From contig JAPEVC010000121.1 in NCBI GenBank assembly GCA_027946555.1, positions 1 to 64,000 on the forward strand: a stretch of 64,000 bases of DNA. The letters are read 5' to 3'. The DNA is from Gnomoniopsis sp. IMI 355080 (lineage: Eukaryota > Ascomycota > Sordariomycetes > Diaporthales > Gnomoniaceae). Shown here piece after piece: positions 12,119 through 23,923 of this stretch. Each line of letters opens with the position of its first letter. Position 1 is the first letter of the stretch. Made by a program: the position numbers and the translations under genes. Under the pieces are notes generated by a model. It saw nothing but the letters and a program-made list of their open reading frames with translations. It did not search any database and was not told the origin of the DNA.

Positions 12119-15100
12119 ATGAAGAGAATCAATGGCATGGACCCTGCATCATCAGCGATCAACACCGCGGCCAAAACGGCAGATGCATGCTGCCAAATAT
12201 GGCAACTCTGCGATCTGTGGCACGATGCACCGAAAGAAATATCGCACTTGCGCGACGAGCTCGCGCAAGCCAACGAGTTCTTTAGCATGGTCCAACTCGC
12301 TGTCACAAGACACGTTTGGGTCAGAACAACGGACTGGGTCGGGCAGCTGACATATGAACTAGAAGAGTGTTTCCATAAAGCGGAGACGGTGGTACGGGAA
12401 GTCCAGGCTATCCTCAACAGCTTACTTAATGTGAGCGTGAATTCGGGTGCACAACCTAGTAATAATAATAAGAGGAGGCGGTCCTTGTGGTTAAGAAAGC
12501 ACGAGGAAGTCAGGAGGTTTCGAAGCCATTTGAAGGATGTCATGTTTGAGATTTGCTCAGTTCTTGCCCTACTTGACGAGTATGCACCTCTCAGATATCA
12601 AAACGCGTACCAGTCCAAAACTGACAAGCGCAGTCATGTATTTCCCCCTGTGCAAAGGTCCTCTTCAGACACGAGAAACTCAGTCGAGGCCAATGAAAGA
12701 GCCCGCCCAACCCACAATCTCGCTATCAAGGGCATAGACCCTGACCATGGAGAGCCTCGCCCGGATGAGAATCATGGTGGAAATGAGATTACTCGATTCA
12801 AAGGACCTGGACACAATGATATGCCCAGAAGACCGAGCTCATCCCTCATTTTGGAAAGACATCACATGGACGACCCAGAGCAGCACAAGAGCCGATGGAT
12901 CGAGCACAAAGGTCTCGGGGCGCGAAACACATCTCTTTCAGGATATTCTTCTTCATCTTCTACATCCTCATGCCCTGCTGGCTGTATATGCGCCTGTCAT
13001 TCCGTCAAGGACTGGGGCCGATGGATCCTACACTTTCCTTTCCTGGGCACCCTCATGGTCACGCACCGTGGAGTCCTTACCACGAAACAAAGAACACCCT
13101 GCAGCAACCCTCGATGCCCCCGAAACAGCGCCTCCTCCTACCCGTTGGGAACCGGGCAGGAGAAACTAGTCCGGATGGACATTTATCCATCGATGTGGCT
13201 CCTACGCGCGACCATATCCGTCTTCCTATCCTTCGGTGTGCCGAGCCCAGAGTTGTTGATACGAGTGAACAAAGTCTTTGAAATTACGGATGTGCACTCT
13301 TCCATGAACCAGCTCTTGTGGGCCATTCAGCGGGAAGAGCCCGAGGGAGTGAAGCATTTCCTGCAAAGCCGTTTGGTTCGGGCGGATGATATCTATGGTG
13401 AGCCTTCAAACGGGTTCACGCCTTTGCGTCTTGCCCTAGATCGGAAATCGGGTGAGATAGCCAGTCTACTGTGAGTTTTTAAGTCCAATAGGCTTACTTC
13501 TCCCTGCCTTGTCACATTGGAAATCGCAGGAGGGGTGGGGGGTTTTCAAGATGTATAACAAGCTCATTACTTCGATGTACCTGCGTCACTCACTGGAAAA
13601 ACACAATCACAGATATTCCTCCGGCGGCTTCCACGGCACCCTCCCACCCTCGGCAGCCTCCTCCCTCCTCCTCTGGCTCGAACAAGACCCCTCCGCCGTC
13701 GATTTCCTCACCCAACACTTCCCCCTCTCCACCATCCTCGAGGAAGCCAACTACAATCCCCTCCACCAAATCATCCTTGGCCTCCGCCACGACGACGTCC
13801 CTGGGCCTAGGCTAGGGCGGCCGGGTCGGCAGCTCGACCTTGCCGCCCATCTCCGCACCGCTTCCATCAACAACAACAACAACACCACCAAAATGGTCAA
13901 CCAGCCCAACGCGTTTGGCCGCACGCCGCTGCACGTTGCTGCGCTCCGGGGCGACGCTGATGCGGTCTTGGCACTGCTGGATGCGGGCGCCGCGCGGGAT
14001 GCGCGTGGCAATCACGGCAAGCATGCGTTGCATTATGCGTGTAAGGCGGGGAGTATTGAGGTGGTGGATGCGCTGGTGGCTCGCGGGGCGTCGTTGCAAG
14101 TCCGTGATGTTCTCCATCGTACGCCGTTGTTTGACCTGGTGGGATACGGTATGTATATATTCGTGCACAATATCTTGATGAAAAAAGAAAAAGCTGAAAA
14201 AAACCTGGCAAACCCTTTTCGTGGTGTTTCCATCTCCAAAACTCCTTCCTGCCGAATGAAATCAACATGATACTGACAAACTCCATATTCCCAACCAAAA
14301 AGGCTCAAACACAAATCCCAACCTAGTCAGCCACCTCCTCACCCTCGGCATCGTACAAGAACCCGAAGACTGGGCCAAAGCCACCCTCCTAGCCCTGAAT
14401 TGCAAACGCACCGCCGCCCTAGAGCGCCTCCTCCCCTACGGGCCACCCGCCGGCCACGGCGAGCTCCCGCTCTACCCAGCCATCCACATCGGCTTCCAGG
14501 ACGGCGTGCGACTGCTCCTGGCCTATGGCGCAGACTGCAACCGCACCATCGACGCGTTTGGCGAGGGGATCCTGCACTGGCTCGCCGGGTCCGGCTTGGC
14601 GATGCTGCGGCTGTTCAAGGGGCTCGGGGTCATTCGCGGGGTGGATGTGGAGAGGCGGGATCATCGGGGCAAGACGGCGATGGAGATTATGGAGGGGAGG
14701 TGGGATTTGACGGAGGAGTTTCGGAGGGAGTTTTGGGAGCTGTTGGAAGGGGTGAGGAAAGAGGAGGAGGAGGAGGATGGGGGAAGTGGTCAGGCGGTTG
14801 AGGCTGAGGACAAGAAGAAGGAGGCCGCGGATGAAGACATGTCCGAGGACGAGTTTTATGATGCGCTGGACAATCCCAACATTCCAATTGCGGTCCCAGA
14901 AGGAGAAGAAGACAAGTTGCCCTCTACCGCAAGGGGGCCGCCAAGTGAGCCAGAGTGCTTCGACTCGGACAGAGGAACCATTTCCATAGGGCACGAAAAG
15001 GACACCATGTATGATGAGCAGAGATCGGAACGAGGGGAGCCGGCGGAAACAGGCGAGGCGTTTAGGGATCGTGGTGCTGGGCAGAAGTATCTACTGAAGC

Positions 15101-15192
15101 CACGAGATGCAAAATTAGAGGGAGAGAAGGTCTTCACAGACGAGGCTGGACTCAAGTTCCTCGGCACGTCTGATGCCATGCTTGATCAATAA
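12119..15192 (+). CDS. Large ankyrin-repeat protein with fungal N-terminal helical domain
   Basis: Three exons, 12119-13470, 13613-14148 and 14303-15192, give 925 aa. Intron 1 (142 bp) uses CT|GTGAGT and ...TCACAG|A, the acceptor that restores phase; intron 2 is GTATGT...AAAG. The N-terminus (MDPASSAINTAAKTADACCQIW) is the helical domain found ahead of fungal STAND and ankyrin proteins. A Cys-rich patch (SSCPAGCICACHSVKDWGRW) lies near residue 310. Exon 2 holds the clearest repeats: FGRTPLHVAALRGDADAVLALLDAG and HGKHALHYACKAGSIEVVDALVARG. Exon 3 has weaker repeats (AIHIGFQDGVRLLLAYGADCN, GEGILHWLAG, DHRGKTAMEIM) and then a Glu/Lys-rich disordered tail. The function is probably protein-protein interaction in signalling or self/non-self recognition, by inference. 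A start at 12137 (MDPAS) is equally possible. Confidence 0.85.
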
Positions 15193-15390
15193 TGGCTGAG
15201 GTCTATAACCGCTAATAAACAAAACATTGGCTACAACCTGGGACATAGTCGGCTAGCAAGTAAAGCAAGAAACCCTCAACTCCATGCCTTGACATCCAAT
15301 TGTCCACAATACTCGTACACGCACGAGGGACGGACCATGCGCATCCCTCTGCCTTGTTTTTTTCCTATCTCAAAAAGAAAAGAAGTTGGT

Positions 15391-16248
15391 TTACTTCCTC
15401 TTCAAGCTGCCAAATCGCCTCTTCAGCCCCTCCTTCAATAACGTAGCGCTGGGCCGGGAGCCACTGGAGCTGGCCACCACCTCGCTGGCACTCGAGCTGC
15501 GCTGGCGCACAAGCACGGGATTCTCGCCGCCTTTAGCAGTACTGCTCTGGCTGAAATCCCGGCGGCGGCGCGAGGCCTGGGGGCGCATCTCGTAGACGCC
15601 AGCGCGATCTTCCTCGCGGGAAGCTTGGACAGATTTTGAGCGGCCTCGGGTGCCGGCGGCAGCCTCGGCAGCCTTGCGTTCCCTATCTATGGTGAAGCCA
15701 GGCTCGCCTTTGCCTTTGAGGTCGTCGGGGTGGTATTTCTATTTCCGGTGAAGGTTGACAGTCAGTTTTCATCACTTCCACCCAAGGTAGAGAGAGAGAG
15801 AGAGAGAGATAATACGTACAATGTGGGCCCATTGTTTATAGGCGCCGCCCATGGGGTCGCATTCGCGCATCATATCCGAGCCTTCCTCATACTCCATAAG
15901 CTGACCATTCATGGCCCTGTGTCCAGGCGGCACGAAGCTCACGCCGTCGAGGGGTCTACCCTTGAGCAAGGCATCGAGCTGGGCCTCGCGCGGGGTGGCA
16001 TCCCAGGCGGCCTTGTTGCCCTCCTTTGTGGCTGCGATGGGAGAGAATTTGGGGTTGATGTTGAAGGAGGGCCTGGCGGCGTCATAGGGCCCGCCGTGGT
16101 GGTAGAAGCCGCCAAAGGAGGTGGAGTCTAGCTTGTCGATGGGGTCGGGAACATATTTCCTTTGCTTGGGCTTGTGTCGAGAGGATCCTACGGATTTGCT
16201 TCGTCGGACGCTGGATGCGTAGGAAGGAGGGACGTCTATGAGAGACAT
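15391..16248 (-). CDS. PAL1: Pal1-family cell morphology protein
   Basis: Two exons, 16248-15820 and 15738-15391, give 258 aa. The intron is GTACGT...AATAG, phase 0, and contains an (AG)n microsatellite. Fission-yeast Pal1 is a membrane-associated protein needed for cylindrical shape and wall integrity; budding-yeast relatives act at endocytic sites. The family core is visible: YVPDPIDKLD, then FYHHGGPYDAARPSFN (about residues 47-63), SPIAATKEGNKAAWDATP, PPGHRAMNGQLMEYEEGSDMMRE and YKQWAHI. Exon 2 continues KYHPDDLKGKGEPGFTIDRE and ends in a basic Ser-rich tail (LLKEGLKRRFGSLKRK) suited to membrane binding. The protein is short for the family but contains its conserved region. Confidence 0.92.
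15787..15809. repeat. (AG)n microsatellite inside the PAL1 intron
   Basis: Tandem AG dinucleotides on the plus strand; read on the coding strand this is a CT tract close to the 5' side of the intron. Confidence 0.85.
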
Positions 16249-16810
16249 GGTGGTGGTGGTTGTGTGAGAGGGGGAGAATGTATGGGTAGACTGTAAGGAG
16301 CAACCAACGACCTTATTTCAACCAGCACACAGAATAATGATGATGACGATGACGGGATGAGCGGTATCAGCCTGCGTTTCCGAATGGTGTGGAAAGTGCG
16401 AGCGTGGGCTGATCGTGTGTCGAGATAAATTGGCTACCACGATTTGGAAGTACCAATATCAGTCACAGTAGTAATAATGATGATGATGATGATAATGAAA
16501 GAAGAGGGAGAGGCGAGGAGAGCGAAGATGACCTTCGACCAGTGCGGATTACCATCCAAGCATATAACAACAAGCGATAGCTTTGACCTAGGTGAGAGGA
16601 GGGAAAATAGAGAGAGATTGGTGCGATGTGCTAGCAGGTGCATGGGATCGACACAACGAGCGGAAGTGACGCAACAGGGCCGACCCAGCCGTGCAGGGCA
16701 GCTCTGATGAGATCAACGTGCAACCTAAAAGGGAATCCCCGGCACGGCAGTCCGGGTCTAGACCCTGCATTACGGTGGTCATTCTGGAAAAGACGGTTCT
16801 ATATTACCTT

Positions 16811-16870
16811 GACCTTGCAACCGTTCTTTTGACCTTGCAACCGTTCTTTTGACCTTGCAACCGTTCTTTT
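16811..16870. repeat. Three perfect tandem copies of a 20-bp unit
   Basis: The unit gaccttgcaaccgttctttt occurs three times head to tail without a mismatch. It lies between the divergent PAL1 and USB1 genes. Each copy contains AACCGTT, a palindrome resembling a Myb-type site, so it could be regulatory; that is inference. Confidence 0.95.
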
Positions 16871-17451
16871 CGTTCCTTACCTTGTTACTCACCAACATAC
16901 CTATACCTAGCACAGTACAGCGGCTTATAATCCCTACACGCGGCCCTACGCGGCCCTGATGAAAGAACATGACGACGCCCAACATGAGGGCTGAGTGTGT
17001 ACCCACTCCCAGACTGGAATCGTCAAGATGTCTGTAGATACCCTCAGAATCATCGAAAGAGTTGGGTGGGGATCAAGATTTACATACGCACCTACGTACG
17101 TTGAGGTAGGTTAGGTATTATCAAGTAGGATTGGTGACTTAGCCTTGTTTTCATAGGGCTGGATAAAACAAAAAGTCGACGTCATTTCACTAGGGACGCA
17201 TTGGAATCCTTGAACGACCGAATAACGCAAGCACGCACGCATGCTGGAACGTCGGAACATTTCTTAAAAGGGACAATGGTCTGTCTGTCAGGCACCCGAG
17301 GGATCGACACAGGTCTGGACGTCACCCTTCTTCGTATTCTCGTGTGCGAATTTGAAGGAAAATCTTGGAAAAAAAGATGCGAGAACCGAGGACCCGGGTC
17401 GCCGGAGTTGAACACGAACAAAGGTATAGTGCATAGTACAGATTACAAGGC

Positions 17452-17473
17452 TGATTGATTGATTGATTGATTG
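17452..17473. repeat. (TGAT)5 microsatellite
   Basis: Five tandem TGAT units followed by TG, located about 320 bp upstream of USB1. Confidence 0.9.
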
Positions 17474-17791
17474 CTGAGCTGTTCGGCGCTGACAAGGTCC
17501 ACCCATGCCGCCCGTCGAAGGGGCCCCAGCTTTCAGAAACCTTAATTTTCATCTCATATTCCCGTCAGTTGATCTTTTGGCAGCCTCGTTGAAGAAAAGC
17601 AAGCTCTGTGTCAAGATTTACCCTGGCCCAATCTTTTAATTCCTTGGAGCCTCATGCAACCTAACTAATCAAATTTCAGAACCCAACCATGAGCCGCATC
17701 CACACCTCCGTCACCATCACCATCATCCAGTCCTAGCGCGGTGACCCAACAATCAGTATGACTGTCGCCCGACCATTACTAAGAATCAATA

Positions 17792-17899
17792 ATGGGTCTA
17801 GTGGACTACTCGTCCAGCGACAACGACTCGGACACCTCTCGAAATGAACACGCTCAGCCACCAGCCAAGAAGCCCAGAACATCATCCTCACCGGCAGCG

Positions 17900-17934
<35 letters not shown>

Positions 17935-19045
17935 TCCCAGCATCCCTTCCCAACCCCATCAACCCAGGACAACCACCACCAGCACACTCCTCCCACCCCT
18001 CCCCTCGTCCTTCCACAACCTCTACGCCACAACCGTGCGCCCCTTCACCGCCGACCTCCCCTCCCTCCACCAAGGCCGCAAACGCCTCATCCCCCACGTC
18101 GATGGCAACTGGCCCTCACACATCTACGTAGAATGGCACCCCGACCCCGCCCATCATGAAGCCCTCTCCTCCCTCATCCGCTCACTCCAGTCCGACCTCC
18201 AACAGCAGCAGTCTCTATTGGATTCAGCTAATGGGCATGGCGGCGGCGACCATCATCACCATCACCACCACCATGAGCTCACTTCTTTCCTCACCTCCGA
18301 CCTAGGTGCCCCACTCCCGCTACACATCAGTCTCTCGCGGCCCTTTGTCCTGCGCACAGACCAAAAGACCGCCTTTCGCGACGCCCTTGCCCGCCGCATC
18401 TCTCGTCTTGGTGACGTTGCCGCGCCCTTTGAGCTACGCTTTGTCGTCGATGGTGATGATGATGATGATGGTCACGGGAAGAAGAAGAAGGGATTGGCGT
18501 GGTTTCGCAGCGCCGAGGCCTCTCGCAGCTTTCTCGTATTGCGCGTGCGTTCTGCTGCTCAGGCTCAGGGGCAGCAGCAGCAACAGGAGGGAAAGAGGTT
18601 GAATCCGCAATTGGCTGCCTTGCTGGCCGCGTGTAACGAGGTCGTGGCGGCGCACGGTCAACCGCGGCTGTATGCTGCGCGCGGCAGCGATGACGGTTTC
18701 GATCCCGGTGAGGGAAATGTAGATGGTGCTAGAGGAGGGGGCGTGCGGTCTGTCGAAGATGAAGAGGAGGAGGAGGAGGAGGGCGTGGACGGGGCCTTTC
18801 ACGTGTCGATTGCTTGGTCGTTTGCTGAGCCGACGGACGAGATCCGGGCACGGACGGCGGCGGCATTTTTTGCGCACGAGAAAAAGGAGGAAGGGGGGCG
18901 GAGGAAGGGGGGCTTGTTGAGGAGTGCTAGGATACCGGTTGATAGTATCAAGGTCAAGATTGGGAATGTGGTCAGTGATATCCCCCTGGTGGAGAAAAGG
19001 GGAAAGAAGGGCAGTGCAGAGGGAAGGGCTTTGTTTGGCATTTGA
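17792..19045 (+). CDS. USB1: U6 snRNA 3'-5' exonuclease/phosphodiesterase Usb1 (Mpn1)
   Basis: Single exon, 417 aa. The enzyme trims and end-modifies the 3' oligo(U) tail of U6 snRNA in the nucleus, protecting U6 from decay. It belongs to the 2H phosphodiesterase superfamily, and both H-x-S motifs are present: LHISLSRPF at about residue 176 and FHVSIAWSF at about residue 335. Flanking family landmarks are GRKRLIPHVDGNWPSHIYVEW, ELRFV...LAWFRS...FLVLRV and the C-terminal VDSIKVKIGNVVSDIPL. It starts MGLVDYSSSDND like other fungal Usb1 proteins. It is longer than usual because of low-complexity insertions: an alternating Ala/Thr run near residue 35, an eight-His run near 155, an Asp-rich loop near 220 and a Glu-rich run near 330 just before the second HxS. 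Confidence 0.95.
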
Positions 19046-19529
19046 GATACCCCCCGTCTATTTTATACCTGGGCAGATACGACAAGAAGTGACTGAGAAA
19101 TTCGTTTGGACACGAAACATTGCTTGACGGTGCAAAGCCACTGATAACGATCAAGTCTATGTACCACGTAATATGGCCTACTCATCAAACGCAAGACTCG
19201 GCAATGAAGCGGACGACTCGAGTCGACATGTAAGAATGGATGAGACAAAAATATACGTCTTGGTAATTACTACCATCTGATATCTGATATCTGTAAATGT
19301 TCTGTTGCCCCTCTCTCTCACTCATTCTCTCTCTCTCTCTGTCTATGCAGCCACCAACAGCGATACTTCAGGCCTAATCAGCCTCGAGAATCAAAAAAAA
19401 AAACCCATGCCTGAAAGGAATCTTTGCCTACCCACTTTACAAACCCAAGCCAAAACGCCCAACAGATGCATTCAGGGAGGAGAAACAGGATATAAAAATG
19501 TCAAACAAAGGCCCTCGAGTAGAAATGCT
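19046..19529. other. Convergent 3' spacer
   Basis: 484 bp between the convergent USB1 and ERO1 genes. It carries a (CT)n-rich tract at about 19310-19342 and an A run near 19395-19404. No gene is seen. Confidence 0.5.
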
Positions 19530-21435
19530 CTATAACTCGTCGTGCGTGTTCCGCCACACAACCTTCCATTGCCTCGGTTCTACGGGAAGACCAATATATC
19601 CTTGCCATACGCGCCTGAGCTCCTGGGTGACGAGAGTGTATCTGTTCAACACGGTGGTCAGCGGTCGAGTTCTTGAGCCCATGCAACGCCATTAGGGAGA
19701 AAAGTAGAATTTTTTTTAAAAAAAAAAAAACTCACGTCAAACCAGGCAGACTCATCCAAGCATTCCACACACCCTTGAGCGCATTCATGACGTTGTCCAG
19801 CTCGGACTCGAACAGCTCGCCGAGAGCAGGTTCCTCCTTGGGCCCTTCGTCGTCCTTGGGGGTGGGTATGACATGACGCGGTTTCTTCGCCCAGTCTGGC
19901 AACGTAGTTGCCCCCTCCTCCACCTCCTGCTCCTGCTGCTGCAGCTGCTCCTTGTCCGCAACCATGGCTCTGAATTTTTGAATCGCGTCCATACTCGTGC
20001 TCAGCCTGGCGTACGTGTTGAACAGCGCGACAAGCTCCGTCCGCTTAAGAACGGGAATCTCGTCGCTGTCATTGTCAAACTCGAACAGCACCTTGAGCGC
20101 CGTGCCGTAGCCTGCCGTCTGAAGCTTGCCCCACAGCCGGCACTTGTCGCAGCCCACGCAGTCCATGAGCCGGCTGACGTTGCGGAAACGGTTCTTGAAG
20201 TCCTCCTTGAGCGAGGGCCCTTCGCCGTTGGTGAACATGAGGCTCTCGTCAAAGATCTGCGGCACGCTCGCGGCGCCTTGTGTCACGGCGAGGACCTTGG
20301 CCTTGGTCGCTGCGTCCTGGTCGCGGTCGCCTGTGCAGAAGGTGTAGTCCTGAAGATGCGGCCCCAGCTTGGCGACGGCGCGGGTCAGGAGTGCGTAGTT
20401 GAAGTAGAGGTTGCTGATCCGCTCGGGGTGCGTGTGCAGTCTCTCCATATAACAGCTGAGATTGGGCTGCCACTCGCCAGTGGTCTGGTTCATCCAGTCG
20501 TAGCACAGGTGTGTGCTGATGCTGGTGTGCATGCCCGAGACCACCCTGTAAAACACACGCTTCTCGATACACTCATCCTCCGCCTCGAGACCGGTGTGCG
20601 CGACAAAGGGCGTGTTGGGGCTCTGTTCGCGGGACTGCTCCAGAAGCTGCTGGCGGCCCGCGGCTTCTATCACGTTCTTGAAGTCCAGGGCCGCAGGGCC
20701 CTTGGCGAGCGTCGACTGGCCGAGGTTGGCGTGGTGCGGGAAGGAGCTCTTCTGGAAGCAGTTCTCGCGGTAGATGGCGTTCCACACTTGCTGCGCGCCC
20801 TGGCCGGCGTAGCCGGTGAAGCGCTCGGGGTTCTGGAGGAGAGAGACGTAGTCGCCTTTGGACGTGACAGATTCGTCTTCGGGGACGCAGTAGTCGCGGT
20901 CGTCGCACTCGTCGTCGTACTCAATCACGCAGCTCTCTCCCACATCCTCGCCCAGCTTTCCCTGTAATGGGCGCTCTGGCCTCTTCTTTTGTACGTCTTT
21001 GCCGGGGTGTTTGACGGTGGGTCCCTCCAGTTTGCCAAGCTCTTCTGCCCTCCAGACTTCGGGTATGTCTTCCTCGGAGTCGAGTGTCTGTACAGCGCAG
21101 GCGATGTTGCCGCACATGCCATTTTCGTCATTCCAGAAGGGGCAGCTTTTGTGAAAGAGGTTGAGACGGTAGTGGGAGAAGAAATCGGTGGTGCGTATCA
21201 AGTCTTCGACGGCAGGCTTGACCTTGTTGTTGAGGGACTCGAGGGTGGAAAAGGAAGCACAGGCGTCCGAGACGATGGCCTTTGGTGAGATCTGGTATTT
21301 GCTTTGTGAGCCATTATGGATTATGTAGCGGTAAGAGGGAGCAGGAGAGGCAGCTGAGGCCAGCCAGCAGGCCTGAAGAATAAGGAGGAACGAAAGGCTA
21401 GAAGAAGCATACTGCGCAAGACTCATCTTGGCCAT
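19530..21435 (-). CDS. ERO1: Endoplasmic reticulum oxidoreductin 1 with C-terminal HDEL
   Basis: Two exons, 21435-19736 and 19641-19530, give 603 aa. Ero1 is the FAD thiol oxidase that re-oxidises protein disulfide isomerase in the ER lumen. A signal peptide (LSFLLILQACWLASAASP) begins 16 residues after the chosen ATG; a second in-frame ATG lies three codons downstream of it. The shuttle pair is C108-GNIA-C113, and the catalytic set is C426-VG-C429-DK-C432 before RLWGKLQTAGYGTALKVLFE. WNAIYRENCF and HTSISTHLCYDW are FAD-site landmarks. The intron splits a Thr codon (AC|GTGAGT ... AACAG|A). The short second exon encodes TLVTQELRRVWQGYIGLPV and ends THDEL-stop, an ER-retrieval signal, which independently supports this splice. 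The protein is longer than yeast Ero1 owing to acidic and basic insertions near residues 130-180. Confidence 0.95.
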
Positions 21436-23833
21436 CTTGGCTCTGGCATTGGACTTTAGGTCCCCAGAGCGCAAATATGGACAAGTAGAAGTATTTAGCC
21501 GCGGTCCTCATGGCGCGGGGAGGAACGTTTGTATTTCGGAGGACAAGAGAGGTCTTGTAGTAGTAGTAATCGTAGTAAGTTTGGCTGGTTTTGAATGCCG
21601 GGTCGCTAACTCTGACAGAGTGTTTCGAATGATCTTTTTGGGACGGATGCTTCTTCAAGTTCTGAAACCATTACCCGGGTCGCATACTCGCCCGCGACAG
21701 ATCAGCCGGGTCAGGAGGGGACCACTACTGTCTCCTGCTGAGGCTATCTCTCTCTCTCTTGTCGGCGGGGACAGTCTTGTTTGGAGGGGCGAACGATGGT
21801 AGTATGTTTGGTGGGGGGGGGGGTTGGAAAGTTCCAAGGTGAATCGATGTCTCACAGAAGCGTGCTTGAATAGGCGGGCCGCGGGATCCCCGAATAGTGA
21901 AAGAAACTTGACTGAACGAAGCAAGGTACCTAGTGAGAGTGGCTTTTTCCGGCAGAAGGTCAAAGAAGACTGACGATCCAAAACTCAAAACGGTGTCTTT
22001 CTCTCTATCTAAATCAGTCAAACAAACTGTCCCACGGATACCGAAAGGGTGGTGGAGGTGAGGCGAAAGAGTGCAAGGTGTCCAAATGGGAAAGTCGGAC
22101 GATGTCATCCTGCAAGTCGCCAGATCCTGGAGCCTGCCGAGACACTCTAGCCGCCAAGTGGCCTCGACCCTGCTTCGGAGCAGCCCGTCGAGCCTGCGAG
22201 CATAGGCCTAACGCTAAGCTTGAATTACCTAATGATTCTTTGTTGTTCTTTTTCGTGCCCCAAAATTGTGATGTTCCAAATTCGTGAGGTCAAGTATCAT
22301 ATGATTTCACCATCAATAAATACTGTGGAACCATGTATAAGTCACGTCCCCTGTAACATGCTACTGCTCATTATTAACAGACCCTGGGCGTTTTATACAA
22401 GGGGTCTCAATTGCTGAATTGCAGTGTATTCTCTTGTTGCACAGGGCGGGCGTGGGCTGACCTCGTTTGCGCCGAACATTGTTTCATTCCTCGTCTGACT
22501 GGCTGTGGAACTGCTGTTGAATCATACGGATATCCTTGAGAGGGAGATTGAACAACCCTTGCTGGACCTAATTTCTGACAGTCCTGTCATTTTTGTTGAT
22601 CCTAAAGATATCAACAGGCCATCGAAGCAATCAAATTTATTGTCCAAGGATATACTGTAGTACACAACACATCCGCTCGTATTTGTGCAGCCAACCTCCA
22701 TGGAGCGTCCAGATATCACAACTTGCCACAAACCACTTGACTATCCCATTTCATGGTCCAGTCACTTGAATTTTGTCAATAGTCCACTCGAATTAGCATT
22801 TTCCCATTCAGGTCGTCCTTGCGCATTCGACTAAAAGTTGCCTATATGTGTAGTGTCCGAAGCTTGCAGCATTATGAATGGCTTCAATTGGGCCAAAACG
22901 AACGCCACTTGTCTTTTCAGCTCTGTTCTCGTACATGTGACCAACACACCTCCATCAGCCCCTTCTATCACCACATGCAGCGCCAAAAGGAGGGGTCAAG
23001 ATTGGGCAAATAGTAGACTATGCAAGAAGCCCATAATACCTCAAATACCGAACAGTACATCTCCGTGTAGTGTGGCATGGCCAGATTCCCAACAACTCGC
23101 GAACTGGAAATTTAGACATGTATTCATCGAGTGCATTCGAGGATGCAGAGGCTCGGTCAGGTGGACCTATTCCTCATCCTCAAACGCTCTTGGTAACTTC
23201 CGTCTTTCGCTGGTTTTTCATTCTTAGTCGGGCTCTCTACCGGCCTTTGGCGCTTTATCTTTCGTTCTACCTTATGTTGGTGACGGCACAACTTTTCCGT
23301 CCTTTGCGAATTCTTGCATATTTGTTCAAATCCATGCGAGCAACGGCGATACACTCATTTCTGTCAGGTTTCATTGTGACACATGAGATGATTCTACAGT
23401 CCTTACGCCAACTCTTCGTGTACGGACCGTTATGGTTGTGCTCGTCGCCTTCATTCGGCTGGAAAGGCTCGGAACTTTTCTGGGCGTACTACTTCATTGT
23501 TACAGACACCCACACATTCCATGCGGATATGATTGAGTCTCTTAGTCAGAATCTACGGATGAGGCTACGCACAACATATGCAGCCACTGAGATGTGGTCT
23601 TGCTCTATGTTCATCGATAATAACTCCAAGCTCGAAGTCCCATGTGCTGCTGAGCTCGAAGACAGGGAGTTTGTAGAACACCTCCAGTGGCTGTGGCTCG
23701 TCTTGAAGATCGAGAAAGGAGTCTTCGGCAATTTGAGCTTGCTTAGCCTCGGCCGGATAGAAGTAGCCAGGGTTGGTATTAGCTCCTCTATGTACTCTAG
23801 ACACTTAGACTGACAACGATTGGTCATGAGTAG
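21436..23833. other. ERO1 promoter and gene-poor spacer with doubtful frames
   Basis: 21.4-22.2 kb is probably ERO1 promoter and 5' UTR, with a G run near 21812-21823 and CT-rich tracts. 22.2-23.0 kb is AT-rich without recognisable content. A long plus-strand frame at 23070-23813 has two or three hydrophobic stretches (LVTSVFRWFFILSRALYRPLAL, YLMLVTAQLF) but no convincing start. Its 3' third is antisense to a more protein-like minus-strand frame, so I do not call it as a gene. Confidence 0.4.
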
Positions 23834-23923
23834 ATGACAGCAGGCGTCGCGGTCGGCGAATTTGTGGAGAGTCTTGATCTCGGGCGCGACGGCGAAAATC
23901 GCAATATACACCTCCTCAGTCAT
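23565..23923 (-). pseudogene. Possible antisense coding remnant (fungal orphan family)
   Basis: Two minus-strand frames look protein-like. 23923 downward reads MTEEVYIAIFAVAPEIKTLH..ADRDACCHLL. 23750-23565 reads DSFLDLQDEPQPLEVFYKLP, then VFELSSTWDFELGVIIDE, and ends SGCICCA-stop. They lie in different phases, and I could not find a splice pair that joins them. This would fit a decayed gene or an intron I cannot resolve. The segment overlaps, in antisense, the start of the plus-strand two-TM gene, so at least one of the two calls needs revision. I do not recognise a named domain. Confidence 0.3.

Larger units (their letters stand above)
16249..17791. other. Intergenic region between divergent PAL1 and USB1
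   Basis: 1.54 kb that holds two clear tandem repeats (listed separately), an A+G-rich segment near 16470-16540 with ATG/GAT runs, and scattered GGTAGG/TAGGT motifs at 17100-17130. No coding content is recognised. Confidence 0.5.

Noticed and set aside
13509..13612. In-frame extension of ankyrin exon 2 to 13509
   Set aside because: All acceptors there are in the wrong phase for the exon-1 donor; only TCACAG at 13612 joins in frame, so this is intron.
19873..20967. 364-codon plus-strand open frame
   Set aside because: It is fully antisense to the ERO1 exon; a GC-rich third-position artefact with no family resemblance.
23070..23813. 247-codon plus-strand frame with hydrophobic stretches
   Set aside because: No convincing start or family; its 3' third is antisense to a better minus-strand frame. 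Kept only as a remark.
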